A DNA stretch of 14,546 nucleotides from Chloroflexia bacterium (GTDB lineage: Bacteria > Chloroflexota > Chloroflexia > Thermomicrobiales > UBA6265): assembly GCA_013698495.1 (NCBI GenBank), contig JACCUV010000065.1:1-14546 (forward strand). Reading direction: 5' to 3'. Both the position numbers and the translations under genes were made by a program. The notes below the pieces were generated by a model, which worked only from the letters and a program-made list of their open reading frames with translations, did no database searches and was not told the DNA's origin. Shown in pieces: positions 1 through 5,779 of this stretch. The stretch's first letter is position 1. Each line of letters begins with the position of its first letter.

Positions 1-216
1 GTCAACGACGAGGGGACGACATTCGTCACCGATGGCGGTCATTACATCGTCGATTGTAAATCGGTTGGGATCGATGACCCGCATTCGCTTGCGACGGCGC
101 TTAAGTCGATCACCGGCGTGGTCGAGCATGGGTTGTTCGTAGGAATGGCGGCGCTGGCCCTGACGATCGATGCCGAGGGCGTTATCAACGAACACGTGCC
201 GCGCGGCAATGACTGA
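1..216 (+). CDS. rpiA: Ribose-5-phosphate isomerase A, C-terminal part
   Basis: Only the last 71 codons are in the window; the start lies to the left. RpiA interconverts ribose 5-phosphate and ribulose 5-phosphate in the non-oxidative pentose phosphate pathway, in the cytoplasm. The visible part reads TDGGHYIVDC near residues 11-20 and VVEHGLFVGMA near residues 43-53. These match the C-terminal signature of the family: a beta strand with 'TDNGNYI(L/V)D', then 'GVVEHGLF'. The catalytic Asp/Lys/Glu residues lie upstream and cannot be checked. The stop TGA is at 214-216. The next gene starts inside this one (ATGACTGA), so the two are probably translationally coupled. The identification rests on family motifs I recall and is fairly secure. 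Confidence 0.88.
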   Translation, partial: VNDEGTTFVTDGGHYIVDCKSVGIDDPHSLATALKSITGVVEHGLFVGMAALALTIDAEGVINEHVPRGND

Positions 217-910
217 AAGACCGCCAGCAAGCACGCGCGGCCCCGAGATCGCCTTTTCCTGGTGGGCGATCGCATCGCAGGTGGTGCTGTTCGCGGCCCT
301 CGGCTACATCGCCCATGGGTGGAACACGCTAAGAATCGACCTCTCGATTTCGGCGCGAGTCCAGTCGTTCGATGGTCAGTTGGCTGAACCCATCGCCTGG
401 TTTGGCAACTGGCTGGGCGAGCGATCGCTGGCGATCGTGTTGTTGGCCATGGCCTGGTTGGGGTTGGCGTTGTTGAAGCAACGTCGCGACCTGTGGTTTG
501 TGGCGCTTGTCGCTACTGGCAGGCTGATAGCGAACCCGTTGAAGGGCTGGTTCGACAGCCCACGCCCCTCCGCTGCCGAGGTGGAGATCGCCAGGGTCTA
601 CGATGGTCTCGGCTATCCGAGTGGGCATGCGATGACTTCCGCCGTCGTCGTCGGAGCCGCCGCCATTCTCGTCGCCAGACGAACTCAGGGTCGAGTCGCC
701 CGTTGGCGCCTGTGGGGATGCTGGATCGTCGGGTTGACGATGACCGCCTTTGCCCGAATCTGGTACGGCGCGCACTGGTTCACCGATACGCTGGGCGGGG
801 CGATCGCCGGGATCGCGATCGTGGTGGTCGCTGCCAACTTGAGCGGGACGATCGTTAGAGAGGCGCCAGACGCACCGCCAGCACCACCACGCCAAACGCC
901 AGGGCCGTAA
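209..910 (+). CDS. PAP2-family membrane phosphatase
   Basis: A 233-aa integral membrane phosphatase of the PAP2/haloperoxidase superfamily. Such enzymes remove phosphate from lipid phosphates such as phosphatidic acid, phosphatidylglycerol phosphate or undecaprenyl pyrophosphate; the substrate cannot be told here. All three motifs are present: K112 with x6-R-P (KGWFDSPRP), PSGH at 137-140, and R183-x5-H189-x3-D193. In the third motif the usual leading Ser is Ala. Hydrophobic segments lie near residues 17-36, 72-90, 145-157, 169-185 and 193-210. I chose ATG 209 because it overlaps the rpiA stop, a classic coupling arrangement, and the protein then begins just before the first membrane span; an in-frame ATG at 170 would lie inside rpiA. 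The tail is Pro-rich, and its last 56 bp overlap the convergent gene. Confidence 0.88.
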   Translation: MTERPPASTRGPEIAFSWWAIASQVVLFAALGYIAHGWNTLRIDLSISARVQSFDGQLAEPIAWFGNWLGERSLAIVLLAMAWLGLALLKQRRDLWFVALVATGRLIANPLKGWFDSPRPSAAEVEIARVYDGLGYPSGHAMTSAVVVGAAAILVARRTQGRVARWRLWGCWIVGLTMTAFARIWYGAHWFTDTLGGAIAGIAIVVVAANLSGTIVREAPDAPPAPPRQTPGP

Positions 911-1388
911 TCGCCAGCGCCCGAAAGACGGTGTCGAGATAGCCGTCCGAACGTCCTCGCAGGGCCTTCGGCAACAACCAGAACCTGGCGTCGGCTAGCG
1001 GTAGTAACGGCCTGACTCCCGAGATCGTGCAAGCGTCTGAGAGCAGATGAGAAGTCACCCCAAGCGCGATAGAAACCGTCCACGCCCAAATCGTGGCGTC
1101 GGCGGGCGCGATCGAGACGTCCCCCACGCGAAACTCAGCTTGTCGAAGTGTCGACAGTCCCGCGTAGAACAAGCCGACGAAGATTGCCAACGCAAAGATG
1201 CTGTGCGAGGCGCCGCGATGCCTGAGCCGCAGTGAGGTCTTGAAATCGCTGCGCAGATCGAGCCAATCCGGAAGACCGCCGCCGACCATCCCGAACCAGA
1301 TGCATCCTGCCGCCACCGCCGGGTCACGAGAAACGGCGATGGGCAGTGCCACCGCCGCTCCGAGGAGCGTGTGCGTCACGCCCCTCAT
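855..1388 (-). CDS. DUF457/YdjM-like membrane-bound metal-dependent hydrolase
   Basis: A 177-aa protein of the LexA-regulated YdjM / DUF457 family, which are predicted membrane-embedded metal-dependent hydrolases of unknown substrate. Visible hallmarks are MRGVTHTLLG at the N-terminus (His6), GGGLPDWLD at 37-45, HRGASHS at 57-63 and SHLLSDACT at 113-121. These supply the conserved His/Asp ligands. Hydrophobic segments surround residues 64-80, 98-112 and 155-175. The start ATG is supported by the family's usual 'MRGxTH' beginning, although no clear Shine-Dalgarno is seen. It lies 63 bp downstream of the DEAD-box helicase on the same strand and may be read from that transcript. Its 3' end overlaps the PAP2 gene tail to tail. 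No LexA box is evident. Confidence 0.82.
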   Translation of the reverse strand: MRGVTHTLLGAAVALPIAVSRDPAVAAGCIWFGMVGGGLPDWLDLRSDFKTSLRLRHRGASHSIFALAIFVGLFYAGLSTLRQAEFRVGDVSIAPADATIWAWTVSIALGVTSHLLSDACTISGVRPLLPLADARFWLLPKALRGRSDGYLDTVFRALAITALAFGVVVLAVRLAPL

Positions 1389-1451
1389 GTTTGAGTCACT
1401 GCATCAGTTGGAGAACCCGCGCTCGCTTCCCATTCGCTCGCCAACTCCCGA

Positions 1452-3512
1452 CTACCGTTCGCGGCGGGGACCGCGACGGTCGCTGGACGGGCCGCGACTG
1501 TTGTCGAAGCGCTGTCCGCCGCCGCCATGGCGATTGCCGCCCCGGCCCTCTTCATCGCGACGAGCGCTGTAGTGGCCGCCGCCCTGCGGACGCTGTCCAC
1601 CCGGGCCGCTGGGGCGATACGGTCGCGTGTTGTCGCGTCGTCCGCCGCGGAATCCGCCGTCGCGCGGACCACGGTCCCGGCCACCTCCGCCACCTCGACC
1701 CGAGGCTGCAGGTTCGCTGGAAAGTTCCGCGGTTACGGGGTTGCCTTTGACCGAAGCGTTGTTGAGCGCCGCGATCACGCGTTGGGCGACATCTGTCGGC
1801 ACATCGACGAATGAGTACGTATCGAGAATGTCGATCGCCCCAATCGAGCGGCCCGGGATGTTGGCCTCATTGGCGATCGCGCCGACCAGATCTTGCGGGC
1901 GGACATGGAGGTTGCGGCCGATGCTGACCTGGAGTCGAACCATCCCGGATTCGTGACTTCCACTGGTCGATGCGCTATAGGTCGCGATGTCGTCATCTCG
2001 TTGAACTTCGGTTGTCGCCCGACCGGTCTCCGTCGCGTACAGTTTCATGATCGCGGCGGCGATGTCGATCGCGTTGTGGTCTTCAGCCAGGTCGCGAACC
2101 GGTTGAAGGTAGGCGCTGTAGCTGTCCTCGTCCTTGACCACAGCTGCGATCATCGATTTGAGGACTTCGCGGCGACGTTCGTTGACGTCGGTCGCCGAAG
2201 GCAACCGCTTCTGCTCGACGCGCGCCTTGGTGAACTTCTCGATGGAGCGAATCCATCGCGACTCACGCGGCGTGACGAGGGTAATTGCGGTGCCGGTCTT
2301 GCCGGCGCGGCCAGTGCGCCCGATGCGGTGCACGTACGTTTCCGTGCTTTCGGGAATATCGAAGTTGATCACGTGGCTGACATCGTTGATGTCGAGGCCA
2401 CGAGCGGCGACGTCGGTCGCGATCAGGATTTCTGCCTGGGCCGCCCGGAATCGCTTCATGACGCGATCGCGCTGAACCTGCGAAAGATCGCCGTGGAGGG
2501 TTTCCACCGCATAACCTCTCGCCATCAACGATTCGCCGAGATCGTCCACCCCGTGCTTGGTTCGGCAAAAGATGATTGCGGAACTTGGGACCTCGGCGTC
2601 CAGGATGCGGGTCAGCGCATCGACCTTCCGCTGGCGCGGAATCTCGTAGTAGACCTGATTGGTTTCCGAAACCGTCATTTCCTTGCCGCGCACGGAAATG
2701 CGTTGCGGATCCTTCATGTACTTGCGCGCGAGCTCGACGATGCGAGGTGGCATCGTCGCCGAGAAGAGCGCGGTTTGGCGCTCAGCCGGAACGTGCTGCA
2801 GAATCCACTCGATGTCGTCGACAAAACCCATGTCGAGCATTTCGTCGGCTTCGTCGAGGACGAAGAATTTGAGGTTATCGAGGTGAAGCGTGCCGCGGCG
2901 CATGTGATCCATCACACGACCGGGCGTGCCGACCACGATTTCGACGCCGCGCTGCAAACCGCGCAACTGACGTTCGTAGGGCTGACCGCCGTAGATCGGC
3001 AGCGTTTCAATCCGCTTGTGCTGGCCGTATTTGTGCAGCGCCTCGGAAACCTGGATCGCCAACTCGCGCGTCGGGCACAGAATCAGTGCCTGCACGCCAC
3101 CGCGACGGCCCTCGACGGTTTCGATGATCGGCAAGCCAAAAGCGGCCGTCTTGCCCGAACCGGTTTGGGCCTGGGCAATCACGTCGCTGCCCTTGAGCAT
3201 CATCGGAATGGTGCGCTCCTGGATCGGCGTCGGAACGTCGTAGCCAACCGACAGGACGCTTTCGAGCAGGGCCGGGCTCAGCCCGAGGTCGGCGAAGGTC
3301 ACGCTGGCCTCGACGACCTCTGGGACCACCGCGGCTGGCTGCTCTGGCTGATCGAGCTGTTCGCCGGCATCGCGCAGGTACTCGCTTGGCGCGTTGGCGA
3401 GAACTTCGTCAATCGCAGCGGCGTTTTCCGGGCGGTCGAGCACCGCGGCCCCACCGGATTCGGTGGAAAGCTTTGGTCCAAATGAACGATGTGAAAAAGT
3501 GTGCTTACGCAT
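1452..3512 (-). CDS. deaD: DEAD-box ATP-dependent RNA helicase, DeaD/CsdA type
   Basis: A 686-aa ATP-dependent RNA helicase that remodels RNA in ribosome assembly, mRNA decay or cold adaptation. Numbering from the chosen start: upstream Phe73 and Q motif TPIQ 95-98; Walker A AQTGSGKT 115-122; PTREL 147-151; TPGR 196-199; DEAD 220-223; SAT 251-253; HRIGRTGR 395-402. A DbpA-type RNA-binding domain covers about 524-598. The last ~83 residues are an Arg/Gly-rich low-complexity tail. The N-terminal ~70 residues are a poorly conserved extension. I chose ATG 3512 because GGGAG lies 11 nt upstream; ATG 3530 and GTG 3533 are in-frame alternatives without a good Shine-Dalgarno. A strong promoter lies ~500 bp upstream, so a long leader is expected. 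Family assignment is certain; the exact biological role is inference. Confidence 0.96.
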   Translation of the reverse strand: MRKHTFSHRSFGPKLSTESGGAAVLDRPENAAAIDEVLANAPSEYLRDAGEQLDQPEQPAAVVPEVVEASVTFADLGLSPALLESVLSVGYDVPTPIQERTIPMMLKGSDVIAQAQTGSGKTAAFGLPIIETVEGRRGGVQALILCPTRELAIQVSEALHKYGQHKRIETLPIYGGQPYERQLRGLQRGVEIVVGTPGRVMDHMRRGTLHLDNLKFFVLDEADEMLDMGFVDDIEWILQHVPAERQTALFSATMPPRIVELARKYMKDPQRISVRGKEMTVSETNQVYYEIPRQRKVDALTRILDAEVPSSAIIFCRTKHGVDDLGESLMARGYAVETLHGDLSQVQRDRVMKRFRAAQAEILIATDVAARGLDINDVSHVINFDIPESTETYVHRIGRTGRAGKTGTAITLVTPRESRWIRSIEKFTKARVEQKRLPSATDVNERRREVLKSMIAAVVKDEDSYSAYLQPVRDLAEDHNAIDIAAAIMKLYATETGRATTEVQRDDDIATYSASTSGSHESGMVRLQVSIGRNLHVRPQDLVGAIANEANIPGRSIGAIDILDTYSFVDVPTDVAQRVIAALNNASVKGNPVTAELSSEPAASGRGGGGGRDRGPRDGGFRGGRRDNTRPYRPSGPGGQRPQGGGHYSARRDEEGRGGNRHGGGGQRFDNSRGPSSDRRGPRRER

Positions 3513-4005
3513 AAAAGAGGTGACTCCCATCACAACTTGGCGTCATCATTGACGCGGGAACGCAATCCAGGGAGGCCGACGAACGGTCCCGGGGTCTCGA
3601 TTGAATTGCGTTTATCTCGTGTGTGGTGTCGTTGACGGTTGACAGAGGCGTTCGGTTTGGACCGGAACACAGCTTGGCGACAGCCACACTTCTCGTCACA
3701 CAGTTCCCGTGCGATTCGAGAGCGATGTGGCACACATGCCGCCGCACTGCTCTCAGCGGCCCGCTCGCCGCTACCCAAACCCACTCGCCGCGGTTGCGGC
3801 GGCAAACTCAAACCCATCCGGGATGTCCCCGGTCCGGAAGTGGACCGCACCCTGAGGCGTCGATGCCAGCTTCGTGATGGAGCCTGCTTCCTGTCGTGGA
3901 GTTTCCTGACCATACCTGGCGCTGTTTGGCCTGTGGCCACATGCGCGCTGAAGTCAGATGGAGAAAACCATGGAGGAACTTCTCAAGGGATAATCCCTTG
4001 TGACG
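3513..4005 (-). promoter_or_regulatory. Long structured 5' leader of the helicase gene
   Basis: No credible gene occupies the ~516 bp between the helicase start and vapC. If the promoter at 4012-4040 is used, this stretch is a ~490-nt untranslated leader. It holds a row of perfect short inverted repeats: 3729-3740 (GGCA/TGCC), 3755-3772 (AGCGG/CCGCT), 3786-3801 (CGCCGC/GCGGCG, 4-nt loop), 3818-3832 (CCGGG/CCCGG), 3831-3846 (GGTCC/GGACC) and 3540-3555 (GCGTCA/TGACGC, 4-nt loop). The last sits just before the possible start codons. Long leaders that control translation are known for cold-induced helicases such as csdA; that this one acts likewise is inference. Confidence 0.5.
3984..4000. promoter_or_regulatory. 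Perfect 7-bp dyad at the predicted transcription start
   Basis: CAAGGGA-TAA-TCCCTTG, a perfect 7-bp inverted repeat around a 3-nt centre. It lies at about +5 to +21 of the predicted helicase transcript. It could be a repressor operator or a 5'-terminal RNA hairpin that protects or regulates the mRNA. It has no T-run, so it is not a typical terminator for vapC. Confidence 0.4.
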
Positions 4006-4011
4006 ACTTTC

Positions 4012-4040
4012 ACTATAGCCGATTTTGCATAGATTGTCGA
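4012..4040 (-). promoter_or_regulatory. Sigma-70-type promoter for the helicase
   Basis: Read on the minus strand: TCGACA (-35, 5 of 6 to consensus; 4035-4040), a 17-nt spacer, then TATAGT (-10, 5 of 6; 4012-4017). The spacing is ideal. Transcription should begin near 4005. The -35 lies just beyond the vapC stop codon at 4050, so the helicase has its own promoter and need not depend on the toxin-antitoxin operon upstream. Confidence 0.65.
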
Positions 4041-4049
4041 TCCCCGTGG

Positions 4050-4451
4050 TTAGCCGGGATCGAGAGCGGAGCGGATGTCGGTGTGGGTGAAGTCATCCCC
4101 GACGAAGAGCAGCGGCTCGTTCTTGTCCCTGGCGAGAGCGTAGGCGAAGCAGTCTCCGAAATTGAGCTTCGCAAGGCTATCGCGCCCCTTTCCATACTTC
4201 CGATATGCGAGCCGGGCAATTCTGGCTTGGGCCTCGGTTACCGGCTCGATGGCGATTCGATAGTCCGAAAGGAAGTGGTCAAGATCTTGCGAGCTTATGG
4301 CGTCGTCTCCATTGTCAAGCACGATCGAGGACTCCAGCAGCGAGGCAGCGGAGAAGGAAACATTCGATGTTTGCTCGATGATTTCGAGGCACTCCGCACC
4401 TTTTGTTTGCCTACGAAGAATTTCAACGATCGCTGAGGAATCAACGATCAT
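4050..4451 (-). CDS. vapC: VapC-family PIN-domain toxin ribonuclease
   Basis: A 133-aa PIN-domain protein, the usual VapC length. VapC toxins are Mg2+-dependent endoribonucleases that cut tRNA or rRNA and are held inactive by VapB. The acidic site is visible: Asp4 in MIVDSSAIVEIL, Glu40 (ASLLE), Asp100 in NFGDCFAYALA, and Asp119/Asp120 in VGDDF. The order and spacing fit the family. The start ATG overlaps the antitoxin stop (ATGA, 4448-4451), so it is translated by coupling to VapB. The open reading frame is intact and no active-site residue is missing, so it should be a working toxin. The cellular RNA target cannot be predicted. Confidence 0.92.
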   Translation of the reverse strand: MIVDSSAIVEILRRQTKGAECLEIIEQTSNVSFSAASLLESSIVLDNGDDAISSQDLDHFLSDYRIAIEPVTEAQARIARLAYRKYGKGRDSLAKLNFGDCFAYALARDKNEPLLFVGDDFTHTDIRSALDPG

Positions 4452-4708
4452 TTCGGCAATCCAAGCTCATCGTAGAGGTCTTCAAATGGATCTTTTGCGA
4501 GCCACTCTGGATCCGCGGTTTCACGAACGCGTTTCCCAAAATCGAGCCAGTACTGCATTCGCGCATCATTGATCACCGGTGCGCGTTCGCGGTCGAGTTT
4601 TTCACGCACGGCTTCGATCACCACCGTAGTCAAGCTCTCACCCTTGAGGTCTGCCAACTCCTTGACAAGTCGAACGGCCTCTTCGTTCTTAATGTTGAGC
4701 GCAGACAT
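4448..4708 (-). CDS. vapB: VapB antitoxin, Rv0623-like, partner of the VapC
   Basis: An 86-aa antitoxin of the Rv0623/PSK_trans_fac family. The N-terminal half (ALNIKNEEAVRLVKELA, then a TVVIEAVREKL helix) is the ribbon-helix-helix type DNA-binding part. The C-terminal half, ending in DLYDELGLPK, should bind and block VapC. The Shine-Dalgarno AGGAGA sits 5 nt before ATG 4708. It overlaps vapC by 4 bp, the standard antitoxin-first layout. The first ~41 residues after Ala3 are 34/41 identical to the upstream paralogue, with clear DNA similarity as well, so the two arose by duplication. Confidence 0.9.
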   Translation of the reverse strand: MSALNIKNEEAVRLVKELADLKGESLTTVVIEAVREKLDRERAPVINDARMQYWLDFGKRVRETADPEWLAKDPFEDLYDELGLPK

Positions 4709-4741
4709 GGATTTCTCCTGTAAAGTGAACGAGCTGGCTGG

Positions 4742-5002
4742 TCACATCGGCAACCCATACTCATCGTAGAGGAGATCACCATGGAGTACCGACAGTGCTG
4801 GTCCGGCCCACAACGGCGCCGTGCCGCGACCAATTGCCATCAACTTCTCCGCAAAGCCCGCGTTCGATTGTCGAGCTTGCTCTCTTACCAGCTTCTCGCG
4901 CACAGCTTCGATCACGACTTTCGTCATGCTTTCGCCTTCGAGTTCGGCGAGCTCCTTGACAAGCCGAACGGCCTCGTCATTCTTGATGTTGAGTGCAGTC
5001 AC
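4742..5002 (-). CDS. Second VapB-like antitoxin without its own toxin
   Basis: An 86-aa paralogue of the neighbouring VapB, separated from it by 33 bp. I chose GTG 5002 because AGGTGG (5008-5013) lies 5 nt upstream. The protein then starts at TALNIKNDEAVRLV, aligned with the other VapB, and has the same length. An ATG at 5035 would add 11 unsupported residues. The DNA-binding half is nearly the same as in the paralogue. The middle of the C-terminal half differs completely (Gly/Ala-rich, 'GRGTAPLWAG'), while the extreme end DLLYDEYGLPM is again shared. No PIN gene is adjacent. It may be a solitary antitoxin, a co-regulator of the shared operator, or the remnant of a second vapBC pair whose toxin was lost. 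Confidence 0.82.
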   Translation of the reverse strand: MTALNIKNDEAVRLVKELAELEGESMTKVVIEAVREKLVREQARQSNAGFAEKLMAIGRGTAPLWAGPALSVLHGDLLYDEYGLPM

Positions 5003-5013
5003 CGATTCCACCT

Positions 5014-5043
5014 TTCTACCATCTTCTTCCACCATTCTACCAT
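5014..5043 (-). promoter_or_regulatory. Direct-repeat operator candidate upstream of the vapBBC genes
   Basis: On the minus strand ATGGTAGAA occurs twice (5035-5043 and 5014-5022), exactly 21 bp apart, which is two helical turns. A third near-copy ATGGTGGAA lies at 5027-5035. Ribbon-helix-helix antitoxins bind short repeats on one face of the helix and repress their own operon. These repeats end just before the Shine-Dalgarno of the first antitoxin gene, as expected for such an operator. Binding is inferred. Confidence 0.5.
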
Positions 5044-5052
5044 GGGGCGCGC

Positions 5053-5508
5053 CTATAGGAAGGACGACAGGCAGTTTTTCCGACGAGTGGGCGACGACCC
5101 GGGCGGGACGACACGCGGGTCGTCCCCTCCGAGAGTGGCCGGTCGAGGTTTTCGCGAGGCGGATGCGTCGGGATCAGAGCGAGGAGATTGACCGTGAGCC
5201 CGATGAACAGCGCGCTGAGCAGCACCCAGGCTCCGGCGGGCCAAAAACGCCCACCAGTTTCTGCCGTCGGAGATGTCGATCGCGACAATGCCGGCGATCA
5301 CCAAGAATCCACCACCGAGCCAGATGCCGAGCAACCAATTTGGATGGAACCTGATCGCCCCAATCGCGTCGCCAGCGAGCATCGAGAACGCCCAGATCGG
5401 CCAAATCGCCAAAAAACAGGACCGATCGGTGAGCAGGTTGAGCACAATGATGACCGTGGAGGCGAGTCCGAAGACGATGGATACGATACGAATTGCTGTT
5501 GCGTTCAT
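5053..5508 (-). CDS. Small multi-pass membrane protein, frame broken in its second half
   Basis: As read, the frame encodes 151 aa. The first ~88 residues form three hydrophobic segments (about 5-24, 31-50, 58-77) and include FLAIWPIWAFSMLAGDAIG. After NWWAF the protein turns into an Arg/Ser/Pro-rich tail with poor codon bias. If one T is removed from the T5 run (5243-5247), the frame instead continues WPAGAWVLLSALFIGL and so on: a fourth membrane span that echoes the earlier W-P segment and has strongly GC-rich third positions, up to a stop at 5037. The gene is therefore a frameshifted pseudogene or carries a sequencing error. In either frame the 3' end runs through a palindromic repeat at 5105-5126. 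I do not recognise a function; it is loosely reminiscent of 2TM-domain proteins. The start ATG 5508 has no clear Shine-Dalgarno. Confidence 0.6.
   Translation of the reverse strand: MNATAIRIVSIVFGLASTVIIVLNLLTDRSCFLAIWPIWAFSMLAGDAIGAIRFHPNWLLGIWLGGGFLVIAGIVAIDISDGRNWWAFLARRSLGAAQRAVHRAHGQSPRSDPDASASRKPRPATLGGDDPRVVPPGSSPTRRKNCLSSFL
5105..5126. repeat. Palindromic intergenic-type repeat
   Basis: GGGACGAC-ACGCGG-GTCGTCCC: a perfect 8-bp stem with a 6-nt loop. It resembles the GGGCGACCCGCGTGTCGCCC-type repeats I recall between genes in Chloroflexota genomes. Here it lies inside the degenerate 3' end of the membrane gene, which suggests that the end is not under selection. Confidence 0.5.
5243..5247 (-). 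other. Homopolymer at the probable frameshift site
   Basis: Five A on the plus strand (T5 in the gene). Four T would join the well-coded upstream frame to the well-coded downstream frame and restore a fourth membrane helix. Likely a 1-nt insertion or a base-calling error. Confidence 0.5.
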
Positions 5509-5561
5509 GCGAATCGGTCCAAGGCACTATCGGAGAACGTATCGTGACTCGAAGTGTAGAG

Positions 5562-5596
5562 TTCCCGACTGATCCCAACCTGGGGGATATCGGGAA
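5562..5596. repeat. Imperfect hairpin upstream of the membrane gene and LLM gene
   Basis: Nested inverted repeats TTCCCGA (5562-5568) / TCGGGAA (5590-5596) and ATCCCA (5572-5577) / TGGGGGAT (5581-5588, one extra G) around a 3-nt loop. It lies in the spacer between the divergent genes starting at 5508 (minus) and 5780 (plus). No T-run follows. It may be a regulatory site or a repeat remnant. A weak TTGACC-17-AATAGC promoter-like match follows at 5649-5677 on the plus strand. Confidence 0.35.
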
Positions 5597-5779
5597 AGTT
5601 CCAAGGAGCGTAGGCGCCATCTATGTCAGTTGCTGTATCTACGCGCTCTTGACCACTTTTATGTAGCGTTCAATAGCCCTTCGGAATCCGTTCATCGGCA
5701 CGCCAGCGACGTACCATGGTAGGCAGCCGCGAGCGGTAGAAGGCCGTGTCGCATGCGTGGTGAACGAAAGGTGACTTCA

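Noticed and set aside
170..208. Upstream start for the PAP2 gene at 170
   Set aside because: It would lie well inside rpiA; the ATG at 209 overlaps the rpiA stop in a typical coupled layout.
260..830. Many GCGATCGC-like words
   Set aside because: Most fit in-frame Ala-Ile-Ala or Ile-Ala codons in coding sequence, so codon preference explains them without a special motif.
329..895. A 188-codon minus-strand frame opposite the PAP2 gene
   Set aside because: Low-complexity shadow; all three PAP2 motifs lie on the other strand.
1893..3485. A 530-codon open frame on the plus strand opposite the helicase
   Set aside because: It mirrors the helicase codons in a high-GC genome, has no ribosome site and shows no domain; the helicase motifs prove the other strand.
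3958..3993. Tiny plus-strand frame MEKTMEELLKG before the CAAGGGA dyad
   Set aside because: Only 11 codons, no Shine-Dalgarno, and antisense to the predicted helicase leader.
3639..4436. A 265-codon plus-strand frame over the helicase leader and vapC
   Set aside because: It is antisense to an intact PIN toxin gene and has no recognisable domain; its first part covers a hairpin-rich leader.
5041..5075. TATAGG as a -10 box for the antitoxin operon
   Set aside because: No acceptable -35 lies at 16-18 nt; too weak to annotate as a promoter.
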